A DNA stretch of 64,000 nt from Pyrenochaeta sp. MPI-SDFR-AT-0127 (GCA_020747015.1 JAGTJM010000008.1:248001-312000); one strand, 5' to 3'. Shown: positions 12,496-24,685, numbered from the stretch's first letter. Program-made: numbers and translations. Notes: generated by a model from the letters alone, not told the origin.

Positions 12496-13011
12496 TCATG
12501 CAACATCATCCTCTAGCCCATCGAGTCCTCCATAGCCCACGCCCCACAGGTGTGCCCCATAGTACCTTCCGTAGTTCTTCATCCATACCTTTCGATAGCC
12601 CTTAACCGCAACGCCTATACGCTCCAGGAACTCTTCTGCAATCTCTTTCTCAGCCTCTGACGCTGACGGAAAGAACTTTGCTTTCAGGACGTTGAACCAG
12701 AATGTCGACTCCACCGTGGCCATGAGCCCCAGGCCAGCATAGACGGTGTAGCGTACAGCTGGCCGAGCCTCTCTAATCTGATGCCAGAGATTGAATGAGG
12801 GCAATGATGGGTTCTCCGAGTGATGATGATTGGGGTTTGGTGGGATGGCCGTTTTTGGTGGGTCCTTGAGATGTCTTGGTGATCCGTGGAAGCCCCTAAC
12901 GGGATGATAGGTATGAGGAGCCACCACGATGCATTGAAGAAAGCGCTGTTCCACGGCTGTCAAGGCTCGATATTTCTTGGGGATCTTTGAAAGGAGGCGA
13001 ACAGAATTCAT
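12496..13011 (-). CDS. Conserved fungal hypothetical, probable mitochondrial single-span protein
   Basis: A 171-residue protein from the ATG at 13011. The larger frame runs to 13140, but the MNSVRLLSKIPKKYR start gives a typical mitochondrial presequence: basic and hydroxylated, with no acidic residue in the first 20. One hydrophobic segment (YTVYAGLGLMATVESTFW) follows a proline- and histidine-rich linker, and the C-terminal third is amphipathic with many Lys/Glu, ending in an acidic tail. No named domain was recognised. Mitochondrial inner membrane location is inferred from the presequence and span. It is divergent from the coiled-coil gene at 13779. Confidence 0.6.
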   Translation of the reverse strand: MNSVRLLSKIPKKYRALTAVEQRFLQCIVVAPHTYHPVRGFHGSPRHLKDPPKTAIPPNPNHHHSENPSLPSFNLWHQIREARPAVRYTVYAGLGLMATVESTFWFNVLKAKFFPSASEAEKEIAEEFLERIGVAVKGYRKVWMKNYGRYYGAHLWGVGYGGLDGLEDDVA

Positions 13012-13680
13012 AGTTGTTGTGTCACGTGTGATCTTTGCCTGACGGAATAAAACTTGGGTGGAAAGTGACGCAAATAACGACTGATGACTGACTTGCTCAA
13101 GATATATCAATGGAAAGAGATCAATGACTCCAAGAAACAAATGATACTTAGCGGTTCATTCTATATGCTCACCTCTATCGCAGTCTGCCGACCATTTCAG
13201 TCGTTGTTTTGCAAGTCAGCCGCCAAGACAAACATGTTCCGTTTTGGGCGTGAAATTGCGAGACTGGGGGTCTGCTTTGTGCAATCTCGATATTTTTCGC
13301 AGCCTTCCCAAAGGGGCAGCGCTCGGACGCCATTGACGTCGACACGGTGAATGCATCGACGGTGCTTGGGCGCGTGACTGGACGAGAGTTGCGCAAACAC
13401 GTGGGCCAGCAGGTATGGGAGCCAACGATCAGACGGAGGGTGAAATTCAACAGAAACAAGGAAACAGGACAAGGGCGGCAGTGAGTTTCACAGTGGCTGG
13501 ATAGTGCCGAGGTGGGGGCGACAGGCATGCCCTGCTTAGCGGGTGAAGCCTCGCCGTCAGCCAGGAACCAAGTCAACACGCGCCATAGCAGCCCTCAACC
13601 TCAACCTCAACCCCCGCCTCAACACTCCACTCCCCCCTCTGCTATCCTACGTAGCTAACGTTGCGCCTTCCTTTCCGAGC

Positions 13681-13773
13681 ATGAGCGGCGCCGACAACAC
13701 CACCGTATCGTATTTCTTGTCGACTACCAAGGGCGGGACCAACTTCGGCACTGTTTACGCCAGCGAGGGGTAG
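13681..13773 (+). promoter_or_regulatory. Upstream ORF (30 codons) before the coiled-coil gene
   Basis: An ATG at 13681 opens a 30-codon frame ending in TAG at 13771-13773, six bases before the main ATG at 13779 and in a different frame. Its start context (GAGCATGA) is moderate. If it is in the transcript it would force reinitiation or leaky scanning. It is not joined to the main frame by any visible splice. Confidence 0.5.
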
Positions 13774-13778
13774 TCCCC

Positions 13779-16162
13779 ATGTCCACCAGCGGCTTTGGCA
13801 GCATTCCAGGGCCCCGGTGTTGCTGTGGGAGCACCGACTGCGCTTTTCTCGCCCACAATGGAAAGCTGCTCGAAGGGCTCGAGCGGGATGTCTCCAAAGC
13901 TGCACAGCTTGGCCAAGTATGTGCGCCGACGGTTGCAGTCACTGCTGTCCACGTATAGCAGCAGTGCCACTGAGCAACTACCCTCACCTTCGCGCTATGC
14001 CGCTAACATTCGCCCTGCAGGCCCTACTCGTTCGCCATGAGGCCTACGTCGCCGACTCAGAGCGTGAGCGCAAGCACATGATTGCAAACATCGAACGTCT
14101 AGAAGAGGAAAAGCTGGAGCTCGAGGCCAAGAATGCGAAGACCATCAAAGAGAACCGTGACCTTCTGGATCAGCTGGAGCATCTCAACGACGCTGCTGCA
14201 AACTCTGACGCGCACATACAGGCCCTCACCGACACTCTACGATCGACAGAGGCAGAGTTAGAACGTCTGAGCTCCCTTGCAGCACGGACGCAGTTGCTGG
14301 AGAGGCAGTTGATTGACCTTGAAAGAGAACAGTCGCAGTTACAACTCAATATCGAGGCAAAACTTGTAGACGAGCGGACAGCCATACAGCGATGGAAAAC
14401 CGCAGAGCGTACCATAGGAGACCTCCAGGACCAGATTGACCGCATTGAAAAGGAGGCTAGGGAAGAGCGGCAACGACATGTCGAAGTTGTAGCACGTATG
14501 GAGCGGAGGGTGGCCGTTGAGGGAGAGCTCAATACCGCTGCGGGAAGACTCAAGGCAAAAGCAGGGCACGAAAAGGCCGGCACCAATGTCGTCTCGCACT
14601 TTGTTAAGGACATCCTACTCGATAACGCAAACCTACAACACGGTATTCTGGAATTAAGGGAAATGCTCATGAACTCAAATGAAGAGGTGGAGCGCCTACG
14701 GGACCAGCTGAACGTGCATCAACCGATATCTTCTTCACCGCCAGATGATGTATCAACCCCAACACTGCAGAAAGAGCTAGGGCTGGAATTGGAAGCACCG
14801 TCAAACCAAGAGTTGCACATTCATCACCACTACCATGGCCCAAAGATCAGCAAGACCCCAGCAAAACCTCAAGCACAGCGACGGCCCAAGAAGAAACGCT
14901 TCAGTCTGACACCTACGCACTTCGATCCGCCTCCAACACTCGATCGGTCATCCACCGCTACCATACTCAACCAGACTGCTGTAACTGTACCCAATACTCA
15001 CCGGTGGTCGCAAGCAAGCACACTTGCTCCAGGCTCTTATCCAGGTTCACCCGTATCCGAATCCCATCGAGGGTCGATATACGACCGTGTATTCAGCGAT
15101 GTCGCATATGATTCGTCACGACCCACCAGCCCTCCAGACTCAATCGATCTTCAATCGCCTATGTTTGGGCCTACTAGGTCTCACGAATCAGCGTTCGATC
15201 AGGACGTGAAACCACGCCATCAGCGGAAGAAGTCGTACGGTCTGAAACCACCTAGTCTGTCAACGATTCGGAGTGTGAGTACGCCGATCTCCATGACTGG
15301 TAAGAGTAGTCCTGCTACGGCCATCATATCAGCCATCAGTCCTGCAAACTCCTTTTCCAACGACATCTTTTCGCTCTCCCCTTCTTTGCAGCCCGTTCCT
15401 CAAGCTGCGATACCAGAGGAGAACGAAGACACCTCTTTGTCTACACCAGAGCCTACCTTTGTCGCCTCGCCTGAAGAAGCTGAACCAGATGACCTTGTCT
15501 CACCGTTGACACAAATGCGCACTCCATTGCGCCGCCACGCATCTCACGAATCCCTTATCTCTGTATCTGGAATGGACATACACACCCTACAATCTCGCCC
15601 CTCACAGCTCCTTTACTCTTCTTCGCCACGGTTCTCAACGCTGGGCGGTGCAGGATCCGTAGGCCCCGAACTCACACCCTGGACTGCCACCGCGCATGGA
15701 CAATTATCGAGAAAGAACCTCGATAGTAGTGCACTGAACCGATCGCTTCTACACTCAAGCATTGCGAACCAGAAACGTGGACCTCGGAAGAGTGAAGGCG
15801 CACCTTCCTCAACCTCTGGAACAAGTGTCGGTATAGGCAAGAAAGTAGGGGGTTGGGTTTTTGGTAAATGGGGCGCCACGCCTGCCCCTGCCACTCCAGC
15901 CCCCCCAAGACCGACATCTTCCAACAGCCAGCAAACTCAGTCCTCACTCAGTACTGCAACCGACACCGTCGTTGCGACTACGACTAGCACGCCTGACGCT
16001 CTGAAGAAAAAGACCGAGAGGCCAAAGCTGAGACCCTCTGGTGTCAATCAGAACGGACCCATTTGGGGGTTTTTCGACATCCCCGAGACGCCCACGAAAG
16101 TCGTTGTGCAGGACTACGATGCCGATGCACTGGGCGAAGCATTGGCTGAGGCATCCACATAA
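13779..16162 (+). CDS. Coiled-coil protein with Cys-rich N-terminus (conserved fungal, function unknown)
   Basis: Two exons, 13779-13916 and 14021-16162; the intron has a GTATGT donor and a CCTGCAG acceptor. The product is 759 residues. The first 46 residues contain GPRCCCGSTDCAF and LLEGLERDVSKAAQLGQ, joined across the intron to ALLVRHEAY. Residues about 47-290 are heptad-rich, highly charged coiled coil. A HIHHHYHGP patch lies near residue 311. The rest is Ser/Pro/Thr-rich disordered sequence with basic KKKRFS and RRHAS sites that could be kinase targets. The C-terminus WGFFDIPETP is a possible docking motif. Such architecture is seen in spindle-pole or microtubule scaffolds, but I cannot name the family. 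Confidence 0.8.
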
Positions 16163-16619
16163 TCCTCGTTACTATTGTACGGTCACTTATTTACACATTT
16201 CTTTAATTTTATTATCATAGTGTCTTTTTTGGGCTATAGCTGGTTGGTTGAATGACTGGGATAGATTGCATCAACGGCGTTTACAAAGAAGGAGGAATGA
16301 AGCTGACTATATGGATATCAGTGCTAAAATGCCACGCACAATGATGCTGCCAATCGTTTGTATTTAGTTTGCTTTGAAACAGATCCGATCTGGACCACAT
16401 ATACCCCCCGACACGATACCAAACGGTAGCCTTTCAATATAGTCTTAATAGCATTACTACGTCTGATCCTCTCTTTCAGATCTCTTGTGCCATATCCAGA
16501 TGCTCTGAGCGTGCAGTTATAACCAGTCACTTTAGTTGAATTGTGCTTCCTAGCTGCCCGCCCAATGGCCAAAGTAATACCAGCGATCCAAGTGGCGAGG
16601 AGTAGACACACTCGACCAT

Positions 16620-18562
16620 TCATCTCAAAACAAACTTCGATCTCTCCAATCCCATCTGAACTACTTCTCCATCCATAACTCCTAACACAAAGCACTCCCC
16701 AACAACCTCCCATTCCTGTCCCACTTTCCTCAGAACGAATGGGACCTTACAACCACTCAGCACACAAACATGATCACCTTGTCTTGCATAGGGCGGCCCT
16801 ATGCCAAAGTATCCTTTCTGCGTGAGAAAGAACGCGCGCTTCCCAATGCGTAAATATACCGCGCGCTCTGCATCGTGGTCAAAGGCCTGTGCGCCTGGGA
16901 CGACACGTTCGCCATATCGTGTTTGGTCGGCGGTGATGCACCGCTGGAACGCGACGGCTTTGGTGCCACCCGATATGTATGCTTCTGCTGCGTGCTCGGA
17001 GGACTCGCCAAGTGCTAGAGTTTTCCATGCTAGTAGGGCCTGGTAGAAAACTTCTCCGGGAGGATTGCTGTCTAGGAATGGTTGGCCAATAGTCTGTATA
17101 GTGTCGAAGTCAATGCCACTAACGTGCAGTTTATCGTTACCGACAAAGGAAAAATCTGGATCGAGACCGACAGAGGCATTGTACCTGTATCGTGTAGGCA
17201 GCTGGTTGGCGAACTCCGCTGGAGCGGGGTGAACATGCTCGACTGGTGCGAGTATATATACAGTTGTTTTCCAGACACAGGTCCAGTCCGGGACCCAGGA
17301 TGGAAGTGTGAGATCTTTGACGTAGCCGTTGAAAGATAAAATGTCAAGTGAGTTGTGCGTGTTGGCGAGGACGTGAACGAGATCGATATATACCTGTTCT
17401 GGTGAACGATCATAGTCAAGAAGAACCTGCCGCTTTTCGTTTACAGATAAACCATTGTACTGCTCTCGATCCTGCACTCCAATCGCCTCAACATCGGTTG
17501 CAAGCCATATAAGCGAGAAGACCATGTCTCTCGCATCTGTCGCCTTGCACGGCGCATTGTTCAGCAATAGTTCTAAGATCGGAATCGGCCTTTGAACTTG
17601 GAGATTCATGCGATATGCTCGCTTGAATCGAACGTTTGGCAGGAACACATCTCCTCGTGCGATTTCCGCGTTGGTGTGCACGTACGCCGGAGTTTCCAGT
17701 ATTTGTGCCCATACTCCTGCGGCCTCGAGCTTTTTCCATTCTGTTACATACGGTCCACACATGACAAGCGCATGCTTTGCGAGGGCTATCTCTTGAATGA
17801 CCCACATGCGGCGCCACCATGGGCGGCGCATAATGTCAGCACCGAATATGAACCACTCGTTTTCAGTGACGCGTTTAAGGAGCACATCATCAATGGCATC
17901 ATGCCGGGCAGGGTTTAGGACAATACTGTTTTCAAGCATCGAGAAAACCTCCTCTGTAATGCCAGGGGTTGCCATACCAAGCCAGACGACGACATGGTCG
18001 GCTGATCTATAGATTGATCTCATGAGTGCAACTTGAATACTCTTTTCGTTGTTGTTATGCTGGTCTATACAAATCGCATCAATCCACAGGCTTCTCGGCA
18101 AGACAGTGTTGGTAGCATATAGGTTCCTCAAGTAGAGAAGAGCAAAGTGAAGATCCTCAGTTACTGAGAAGGAGCAGCCGTTCATGATTATTGGTGTGTT
18201 TTTCCCCCCATTACCCCAAACGTAGGACAATGCCGAGTATGGTCTCACTGTGTCTAGAACGTTATTAGACCGCAGGAAGCAAGGCCAAGCAACAATTGTC
18301 ACTAACCATCTGGCGTGTGTCGCCTCTCATCATCCTCTAGTCTGCAATTACGAATTTGTAGTTGAATTGGGCCGGCTTCGTCAGATCCTTGAATGAAATC
18401 AAGCAGTCGAAAATCGCCATCTTGAAGAGGTTGATGGATGAATACCGGTAGTTTCTCTACGCAATCTGGCGTTGGAACCATCGTATGAGGGGATCGTTGC
18501 ACATTCCGAGATGACTCGATGAAGGCGAGAAACCCCTCTAATTCGACGTCGGAGTCTGACAT
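16620..18562 (-). CDS. HET domain protein (heterokaryon incompatibility)
   Basis: Exons are 18307-18562 and 16620-18253, joined by a 53-bp intron (GTTAGT..CTAG) that completes the hallmark RPYSALSYVWG. The product is 629 residues. HET blocks are clear: ALSYVWG near residue 90, LPRSLWIDAICIDQ about 50 residues later, then RSIYRSADHVVVWLG and RRPWWRRMWVIQEIALA. The C-terminal half resembles the usual HET-protein tail (DARDMVFSLIWLA, LPSWVPDW, the late GDHVCVLSGCKVPFVLR). HET domains trigger cell death after non-self fusion in several fungi; a specific allorecognition role here is inferred. No NACHT, WD or ankyrin partner domain is attached. The stop is TGA at 16620-16622. Confidence 0.93.
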
Positions 18563-19917
18563 GGTTTGTTAATATCTTTACGGTGAGCACTCGAATAGAC
18601 AGTAAAACAATACTATGCTAAGTCGATTGATGCGAATAGGCAACCGGGTGTACTCTGCAATCACCCAAGTGCCAGCAGGCAGCGGGTTGGACGGACTCCT
18701 GAAGGCTTGTGCCTCTAAGTCTTGCCTCTATGCTTAGTTTCTGATCACAAAAACAATGGTGATAGTTAGTAAGTTGTGAGAGATGAGGTTGCCTTGCGCC
18801 ATACGAGTCGCCGATACCCCTCCAGAACCACGTGAACCAGGCGCTCGCCTGCTGCAAAGGCAGCCATCTACGGTTGATCTCATTTCGAAGGTTTCTTCTT
18901 GTCATTTCTCTTGCGCCAGCTTCTAATATCATTGTAGATCTCAACTCGTTTCACGCCGTCTCTTGTCAGTGGCACTGTGACACCAAGCACCCATGATCGG
19001 GTGCTCATTTGCGTGAGGCTGCGCCGAGAAAGATGGTCTTCTATCTGAGCTGAGGACTTGGTTAGCTTTGCGCAATTACATGCATAGGGTTAGAAATGAG
19101 CATACCACTTCTAATACGCCTCAAAAATCCCGGTAAAAGCTGTAGCTCACGTCATATCGGGTTTTGACATTCAACCTTCCCTTCACACGCTTAAAGGGCT
19201 GTGTGACATGTGTGCTTATCCCGAACGGTCATAGCGTATAGTCGAGATCAAATATAACTATCTTAGGGAGCAACAGTATGTCTGTGAATATTTATGGCCA
19301 TGCCGTCTTCTATGCAAGTCTAGTGTAGGTTGTGGTGGTGTTGGCTGACAACCACAAGGTATCGCTGCATCGGGGCATCGTGGGTTAGGGTGGGCGTAAG
19401 GCGTCGTCACCCAAGATGAGCAACTATGGTGAAGGTAATAGTGAGCAAAGCGAAGGATTCCAAATGTATATTATGTGGAGTGAACGGGACTTGAAGCTGT
19501 TGTGGCGCGCGTTTGTAGGCAATGGAAAAGGTCGCTATGACGTAGAGTCGTCCCGCAGAACTGTAACTTGAATCTTCTTCGACAAAGATCAATCAGTTCA
19601 ATGTCTGCTCTCTAATTGAACGATAGCTACTATGTTAAAAATTTGAAAATGGCATTGAAACTGAATCAATTTGAGAAATGTTCTGCCAAGAAGAATTGTG
19701 CGGGATCTTTCGCTGAAGGAAGGAGTATTCAGAGTGAATGGATGACCCAGCATCAATAGATCCGAGATTATCGCAGCGAATAATACTGGAGCGCTGTGCA
19801 AAAAAGAGCAAGGCAACATGACAATGACTATACTTCATTTGTTCTAGACTAGTGCCTTTCCCCTCAGGCATCGATCATGCAAGCCACGCTGGGCTGGACT
19901 GCGGCCACCAATCAGGC
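18563..19917. other. Intergenic between HET gene and zinc-finger gene
   Basis: It holds the HET gene's upstream region and possibly the promoter of the plus-strand zinc-finger gene. No frame shows coding character or domain similarity. Confidence 0.4.
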
Positions 19918-21270
19918 ATGCCATACTTCAGCCTTGCGGCCTGCAGGACTCCAGCGGTATTTAGAGGGGACGAAGCACCCCTCTATCCCATCCCTCCCAA
20001 CTATCATACTTCGTCATCTCCCTATACACCAAGCTCCACGTATAGTGACAACACGAGGGCGGCTTTGCCGCCATAGCATAGTACGGCTCGAGCATTGCGG
20101 ATTGTCTATTGTATTTCAACCAACCGATAGTGAGCGATTTACTCCAGCCTTGTGGCTTCTCTGCAAATATCCCGACCCCTCAACGACAACCAGAGGCGGC
20201 CGTGAACTAGGCCGCTAACGCCATCACTTGCTGTCACTAGTCAGTTTCCAGTGCGCTCTCTTTGACAGACAAGGCTGAACTTTCCTAGTGATCATTGCAT
20301 AAGACAGTTCGGTTATTGTCCAGCCTACTCGACAGGAGCACGACAATCTTATCCTGATGACCCAATCCACGGATCTGCCTTATTTGCGGCTGCTCAGATA
20401 CCTATTGATAGCTCCAGAGAGTGTTCAGAAGATGACTTGCTATGGTGGCAGCATCAATGGGACGCAGATTCTCAAAGCCTTGAAGTTCTTAAGCCTATCA
20501 ACCCCCTGGATCTCCAGTGTCTGGATACTGAGACACTGGAGACCGAGTCGGTTGATTTCCACAACTTTGGAGAAAATGCCAACCTTGATATGCTGTCGTT
20601 CATGCAAGATCATGAACCTCGAAGCCCAGCTCCATTAGGGATTAGTCAGTCTGCGGATGAGGTCTTGGCCGAGAACTTTCTATCGCAATTCATGTTCGAT
20701 TTTACCGATATTAATGTACAACAGTCTCACCTCGAGCCGGGAGAGGCTTCTACTTTTCCGGATGACAGCTCCAAACTAATTCATCCGAGCGCCTCCAGTA
20801 CTTCTTCTCCGGCTACGTTTGACTCATGGACTACCCGATCAACAAGCCCGCCATCAAGCGTCCAGGCGCCAGAGGACGCGTCTGACAGGAAGTTACAGCT
20901 CCCCGCCGCACGAACGAACTTTTCATGTCAGACATGCAAAGGGAAGTTCACAAGCGAACCGCACTATAGGCTACATGTTCGCCGACGCAATTGCGCCGCT
21001 GCTTCGTCGAAGTTTGTGTGCAATGCATGTGGACGATCCTTCAAGCTTTCCAAGGACCTCAAACGCCATCAAGGACAAAGAGGGTCGGCACCGGTCTGCC
21101 TTGCGCTTAGAGCGAAGAGTCAACAGCTGAAGCAGTTCGTGTGCGTCTGTGACAAAGCTTCATACACACGAAAGGATTCCCTCCAACGGCACATGGACCG
21201 CGAAAACTCTCGTGAGCGCAACGAGCAACATAGATGTCGGATATGTCAACACTGCTGCTGTCGTTGTTAG
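19918..21270 (+). CDS. C2H2 zinc-finger transcription factor (5' end tentative)
   Basis: The well supported part is 20336-21270: an acidic, Ser/Pro-rich region followed by C2H2-type fingers. These are FSCQTCKGKFTSEPHYRLHV, then FVCNACGRSFKLSKDLKRH, then a finger-like VCDKASYTRKDSLQRH and a Cys-rich end. The second unit lacks a clear second His, and the last has an atypical Cys spacing. The open frame has no ATG before the acceptor, so a 5' exon is needed. The best candidate is 19918-20044 (MPYFSLAACRTPAVF.., a Ser/Thr/Tyr-rich stretch), spliced from a weak donor GTGACA to an acceptor at 20335, in phase. Nuclear DNA-binding role is inferred from the fingers; target genes are unknown. Confidence 0.6.
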
Positions 21271-22011
21271 GAGCCTCATAACATCATCAACACTATCGAA
21301 ACCATCAACATAATCGAACAATTGCGATTGCGAGTCGAGGCGATCTCGAGGATTGGAGAACTGGGCACGCACCCTTTCAAGGGTTCCCAGCATCCACCAG
21401 GAATATTCTGTCGAATAGACGGATGTAACCATGTTAGCATGATCATGGCTTTTGAAATCCTCCCTTTGTGGAGGTGCGTAAGAGTACCCTGGAGTGTAGG
21501 CGACCGTGCCAGGACCACGTATTGACTGACCATCATCACTTGCTCGCCTTAAGGGCGCCTGTGACCAGATTCTGGCTGCTATTGGTATCTCAAATTAAGA
21601 ACTGAGTATATCAATAGCATTGGTGGGTTAGGCGGAGTCGTGACCGCTTTTCATTTTCAAAACGAGGCAAAGGAGACCACCTGGCATGGGGGGTCATTCA
21701 AGCGTTAGTGTTGTTGTCTCTTATGTAGTCGCTCTATCACTCTCTTTCTTTTTTGGTACTGCTGAGATACCCCTCAAACGCGCACGGGATGGCTCAGCTC
21801 GCTGAGCCAGGGATTCACGGTCTTTAGCGTGCGCACGCGGCTTGATAGTATCGCCTTTGGCATAAGGCCTGCCCATTCTTTGGCAGTTCAAGAAGAAGCG
21901 GATACCTTTAATTCTTTGCATTTAGTAGTATTTCCTTAGAAAATGAGATAAAACCCTTGACCAAATGAACCCCACGACGCGTCAAATTCCATACGCTTTG
22001 TGATGACGAGC
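21271..22011. other. Intergenic, with a possible extra 3' exon of the minus-strand gene
   Basis: On the minus strand, 21721-21896 encodes a basic stretch beginning IRFFLNCQRMGRPYAKGD. It could be spliced onto the gene at 22012-23889 from a GTACAT donor at 22025, but the acceptor (TTAAAG) is poor. Nothing else is recognised. Confidence 0.3.
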
Positions 22012-23889
22012 TTATGATGATGTACCTGAGTCTCGGCGTGTCTTTACATTGTTTTGTTCTTGCCGTTTACGCTGCCGCTTCTTTGCTCTTTTTTCTCGTA
22101 CCTTTCTCTCCTTGTCAAATCCATCTACAGATCTCAATTCAGACAATGATTGGCATGCAGTCTCGTCATCTACTTGTCCAGTGATAACGACCAATGCGTA
22201 CGATAGCTTGCCGCAGATCTTTCTATTGCCCTGAAACAATTTTCCCATATCCTGTTTTTCTCCCAACAGGCGTGGAAACTCCTGTTCATTATTTTGCAGC
22301 TGAAACCGCTCCATAGATCTTGTTACTCTCATGACGAGGAATTGTCTATCTCCGTACCAAAAGGTGTCGAGACAGTGTCCACCTTGCTTCATACGCACTT
22401 TTCTTCTTCTTGCATAAACAGCACTGTTACCGTGATATTCTGCCAAGAAGAAATGACCCTCGAGTTCTCTATTGAATGACGAGTGGTCAATTTCAATATC
22501 AGAGAGGGAATAAACATCCGCATGAGCGTCGTTACGAAGGAAGGAATTCACCTGCCAACGAGATCGAAGCACTAGGTTTGCTTGTAGAAAGCGGTCAAGT
22601 TCCCCGGTTGCTCTAACGAGTATTTTTTCTTTCCATGTAAATCGCATGAACGCTTTGGGCGCGGCTGGGTATTCAAGAGGGTCAAGATGATAATCAAGTG
22701 CTTGGTCTGGGCTCTCTGATTCCAAGGAACGATTGCGAGATCCAAGTAGTATTGTTCGATCCTCCACATCACTTTGGTATTCAAGTACCAGCATATTCTT
22801 ATTTTCTTGCTTCCCTAACCGCAGGTTCGGTAAACCGTGGCGGAGAAGCTTGGTACTCCACTTGCGATTGTCCTGATGATGTGACTGGACAAAGGCTTGC
22901 GGGAGCCAGAGAGGGGATTGATGAAATGTACCAAAGCATTCACTCCTTGCAATGGCTGTACTGATCTGTCCTGGTGAGCCTCGATGTTTGGTTCTGGAGC
23001 ATCGCCTCCAGGATTTGTTCTTTCCAGCCGAAAATTTCCAGGCGGCAAGAGACAGAATGCCTTTGATGCCCTTTGGCCGCCATTCAATGGCGGCTGATGG
23101 AGCAAAGTCAGCAAGTTGTTCAGAAATTTCTGATTCTAAGGGCTCAAAGCGTTCAGTTGCGTAGGGTTCGTCAGGTTGATGATTCCCGGACGGGTTGTAA
23201 TGGGAAGCAAGATATCTGTGCCTCCTTCCATGCACCTGTAGTTGACTTCTGGTTTCAGATTTACGTCCAGTGGCAGGTTTGATATGCGAATTTACCAGGA
23301 ATCTGCAAAAGAACAGAGTATCTCGCTCTCTTTTCAGACCAGTGTCTTCCTCCGCTACATCGGCTGAGGAAAGGAGTGGTATTCGGCTATACAAGTATTG
23401 CTCAGATAGCACTGTTGGGATGTGGAAACCTTCCCATTCCTCTCGACACTAGAAAAACTGTAAGCATGCTGAAGAAGATTTATCACAGATTTTTGGGCAT
23501 ACCCAACTTTGGACAACGTAAATCCCTCCAGGCGGGTTTGCGAAAGCAATGCCCGAGTATGTTGTCCCGAGGTCAATACCCTATGAACACAGTTGAGACA
23601 AGATACAACATCATATAAATGGTTAAATTTGGCGTACAATAACTATATGACTTGGCTTTTCTGGCTGCATCAAGCAGGAAAACTCGTTCAGAAGATCGGG
23701 AGAAATGAGTTGAGAGCCCAACACTTCTTCTTTCACCTCATTCCTATCTCTGGTACGAGTTGATCTTAGCCGTATCAAGGATTTGTTTTCAACTGGATGT
23801 GCTCTTTGCGTGCTTGTCTCCTGCTTCTTGGAAGTTCGCTTGGTAGTGGCCGCCATAGTTTTCGTAGTGGGCTGGGGCGTAAGCGACAT
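22012..23889 (-). CDS. Orphan protein with an N-terminal Hsp70/actin-type ATP loop
   Basis: Exons are 23638-23889, 23503-23580 and 22012-23448; introns of 57 and 54 bp keep the frame (588 aa). After a basic leader, exons 1 and 2 join as HIVI-GIDLGTTYSGIAFA, the phosphate-1 loop of the Hsp70/HSPA12 superfamily. The rest does not follow Hsp70: no DVGGGT phosphate-2 motif and no SGG adenosine motif is seen. Instead there is a long unfamiliar region including WKEKILVRATGELDRFLQ and LRNDAHADVYSLSDIEIDHS, then a strongly basic tail (EKRAKKRQRKRQ). It may be a decayed Hsp70-like gene or a lineage-specific protein that kept only the loop. ATPase activity is doubtful. The annotated stop may be bypassed by a further 3' exon. 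Confidence 0.6.
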
Positions 23890-24168
23890 GGTCACACCTA
23901 GAGTTTTGTTTGATTCTAGTCCGCCCTGTATCTGTATGTTTTATCATAGATAAGGAGAAAATGATGCTCAATTTAAGAATGTATGATGCAAAGCTGAGGC
24001 GTTGTGTTGACTTATTACATCAAGAATGATTCCATGGTACAAGTATAGGCTCATGGGGTAGATATTCTGCGGCCTTACTTCTCATCCTATCGCTTGTCAC
24101 TGCCGCTTTGGGCAAGAACGGCAAGGCTGAACATGAGATGCGAGACCTTCTACCGCCAAACCATAATG

Positions 24169-24567
24169 CGGCCTCCAATAAGCTTACACTCTCTTGCCTT
24201 GGAAATTGCTCGGAGAGCGGTAGCATGTAACCTTGCGCTGAACCTGGGTGGCCTCCAGTGAAATTCTTGACGCACATGCGGAGAAAGACTAACACAATGG
24301 CTATGAGTAGATATTCCAGTGGCCCCCAATACCCTTCGAGAGTAGAAATCTAAATAAAATCTGACAATTTGACTAGGCTGTTTTGTGCAGATCAAGATAG
24401 CCTCAATTCGGCGGCCTCCAATACCATAAGCACGGTGGAAATGGACTTCTCTCGCAATCTGAATCATGCATCAGTTTCTCTGCTTGATCTATACATAGTT
24501 TTTGCCTTACCTGCGGCCTTCAATAAGGTGACGGTACTAACAATTTACAACAAGTGGCCGCCAATGA
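24169..24567. repeat. Six dispersed copies of a GYGGCCYYCAATA block
   Basis: Near-identical 13-mers start at 24169, 24248, 24320, 24412, 24514 and 24555 (for example GCGGCCTCCAATA at 24169 and 24412), spaced 41-102 bp apart. All are on the same strand and most contain CCAAT. The DNA between copies is not obviously repeated. There is no supported gene in 23890-24685. Confidence 0.65.
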
Positions 24568-24685
24568 GAAATTGGGCCCTCTGACAGGCAGCGGCCGTTC
24601 ATCTTATCTAACAGGCTTCATATACAGCAGTACTAATAGTCGCAACTTTCACCTTTATAATTTATTATCTTCTTAAACACAAACA

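Noticed and set aside
23076..23094. Perfect 9-bp hairpin GCCGCCATT/AATGGCGGC
   Set aside because: It lies inside the coding exon, where it encodes SAAIEWRP; one small palindrome in coding DNA is not strong evidence of function.
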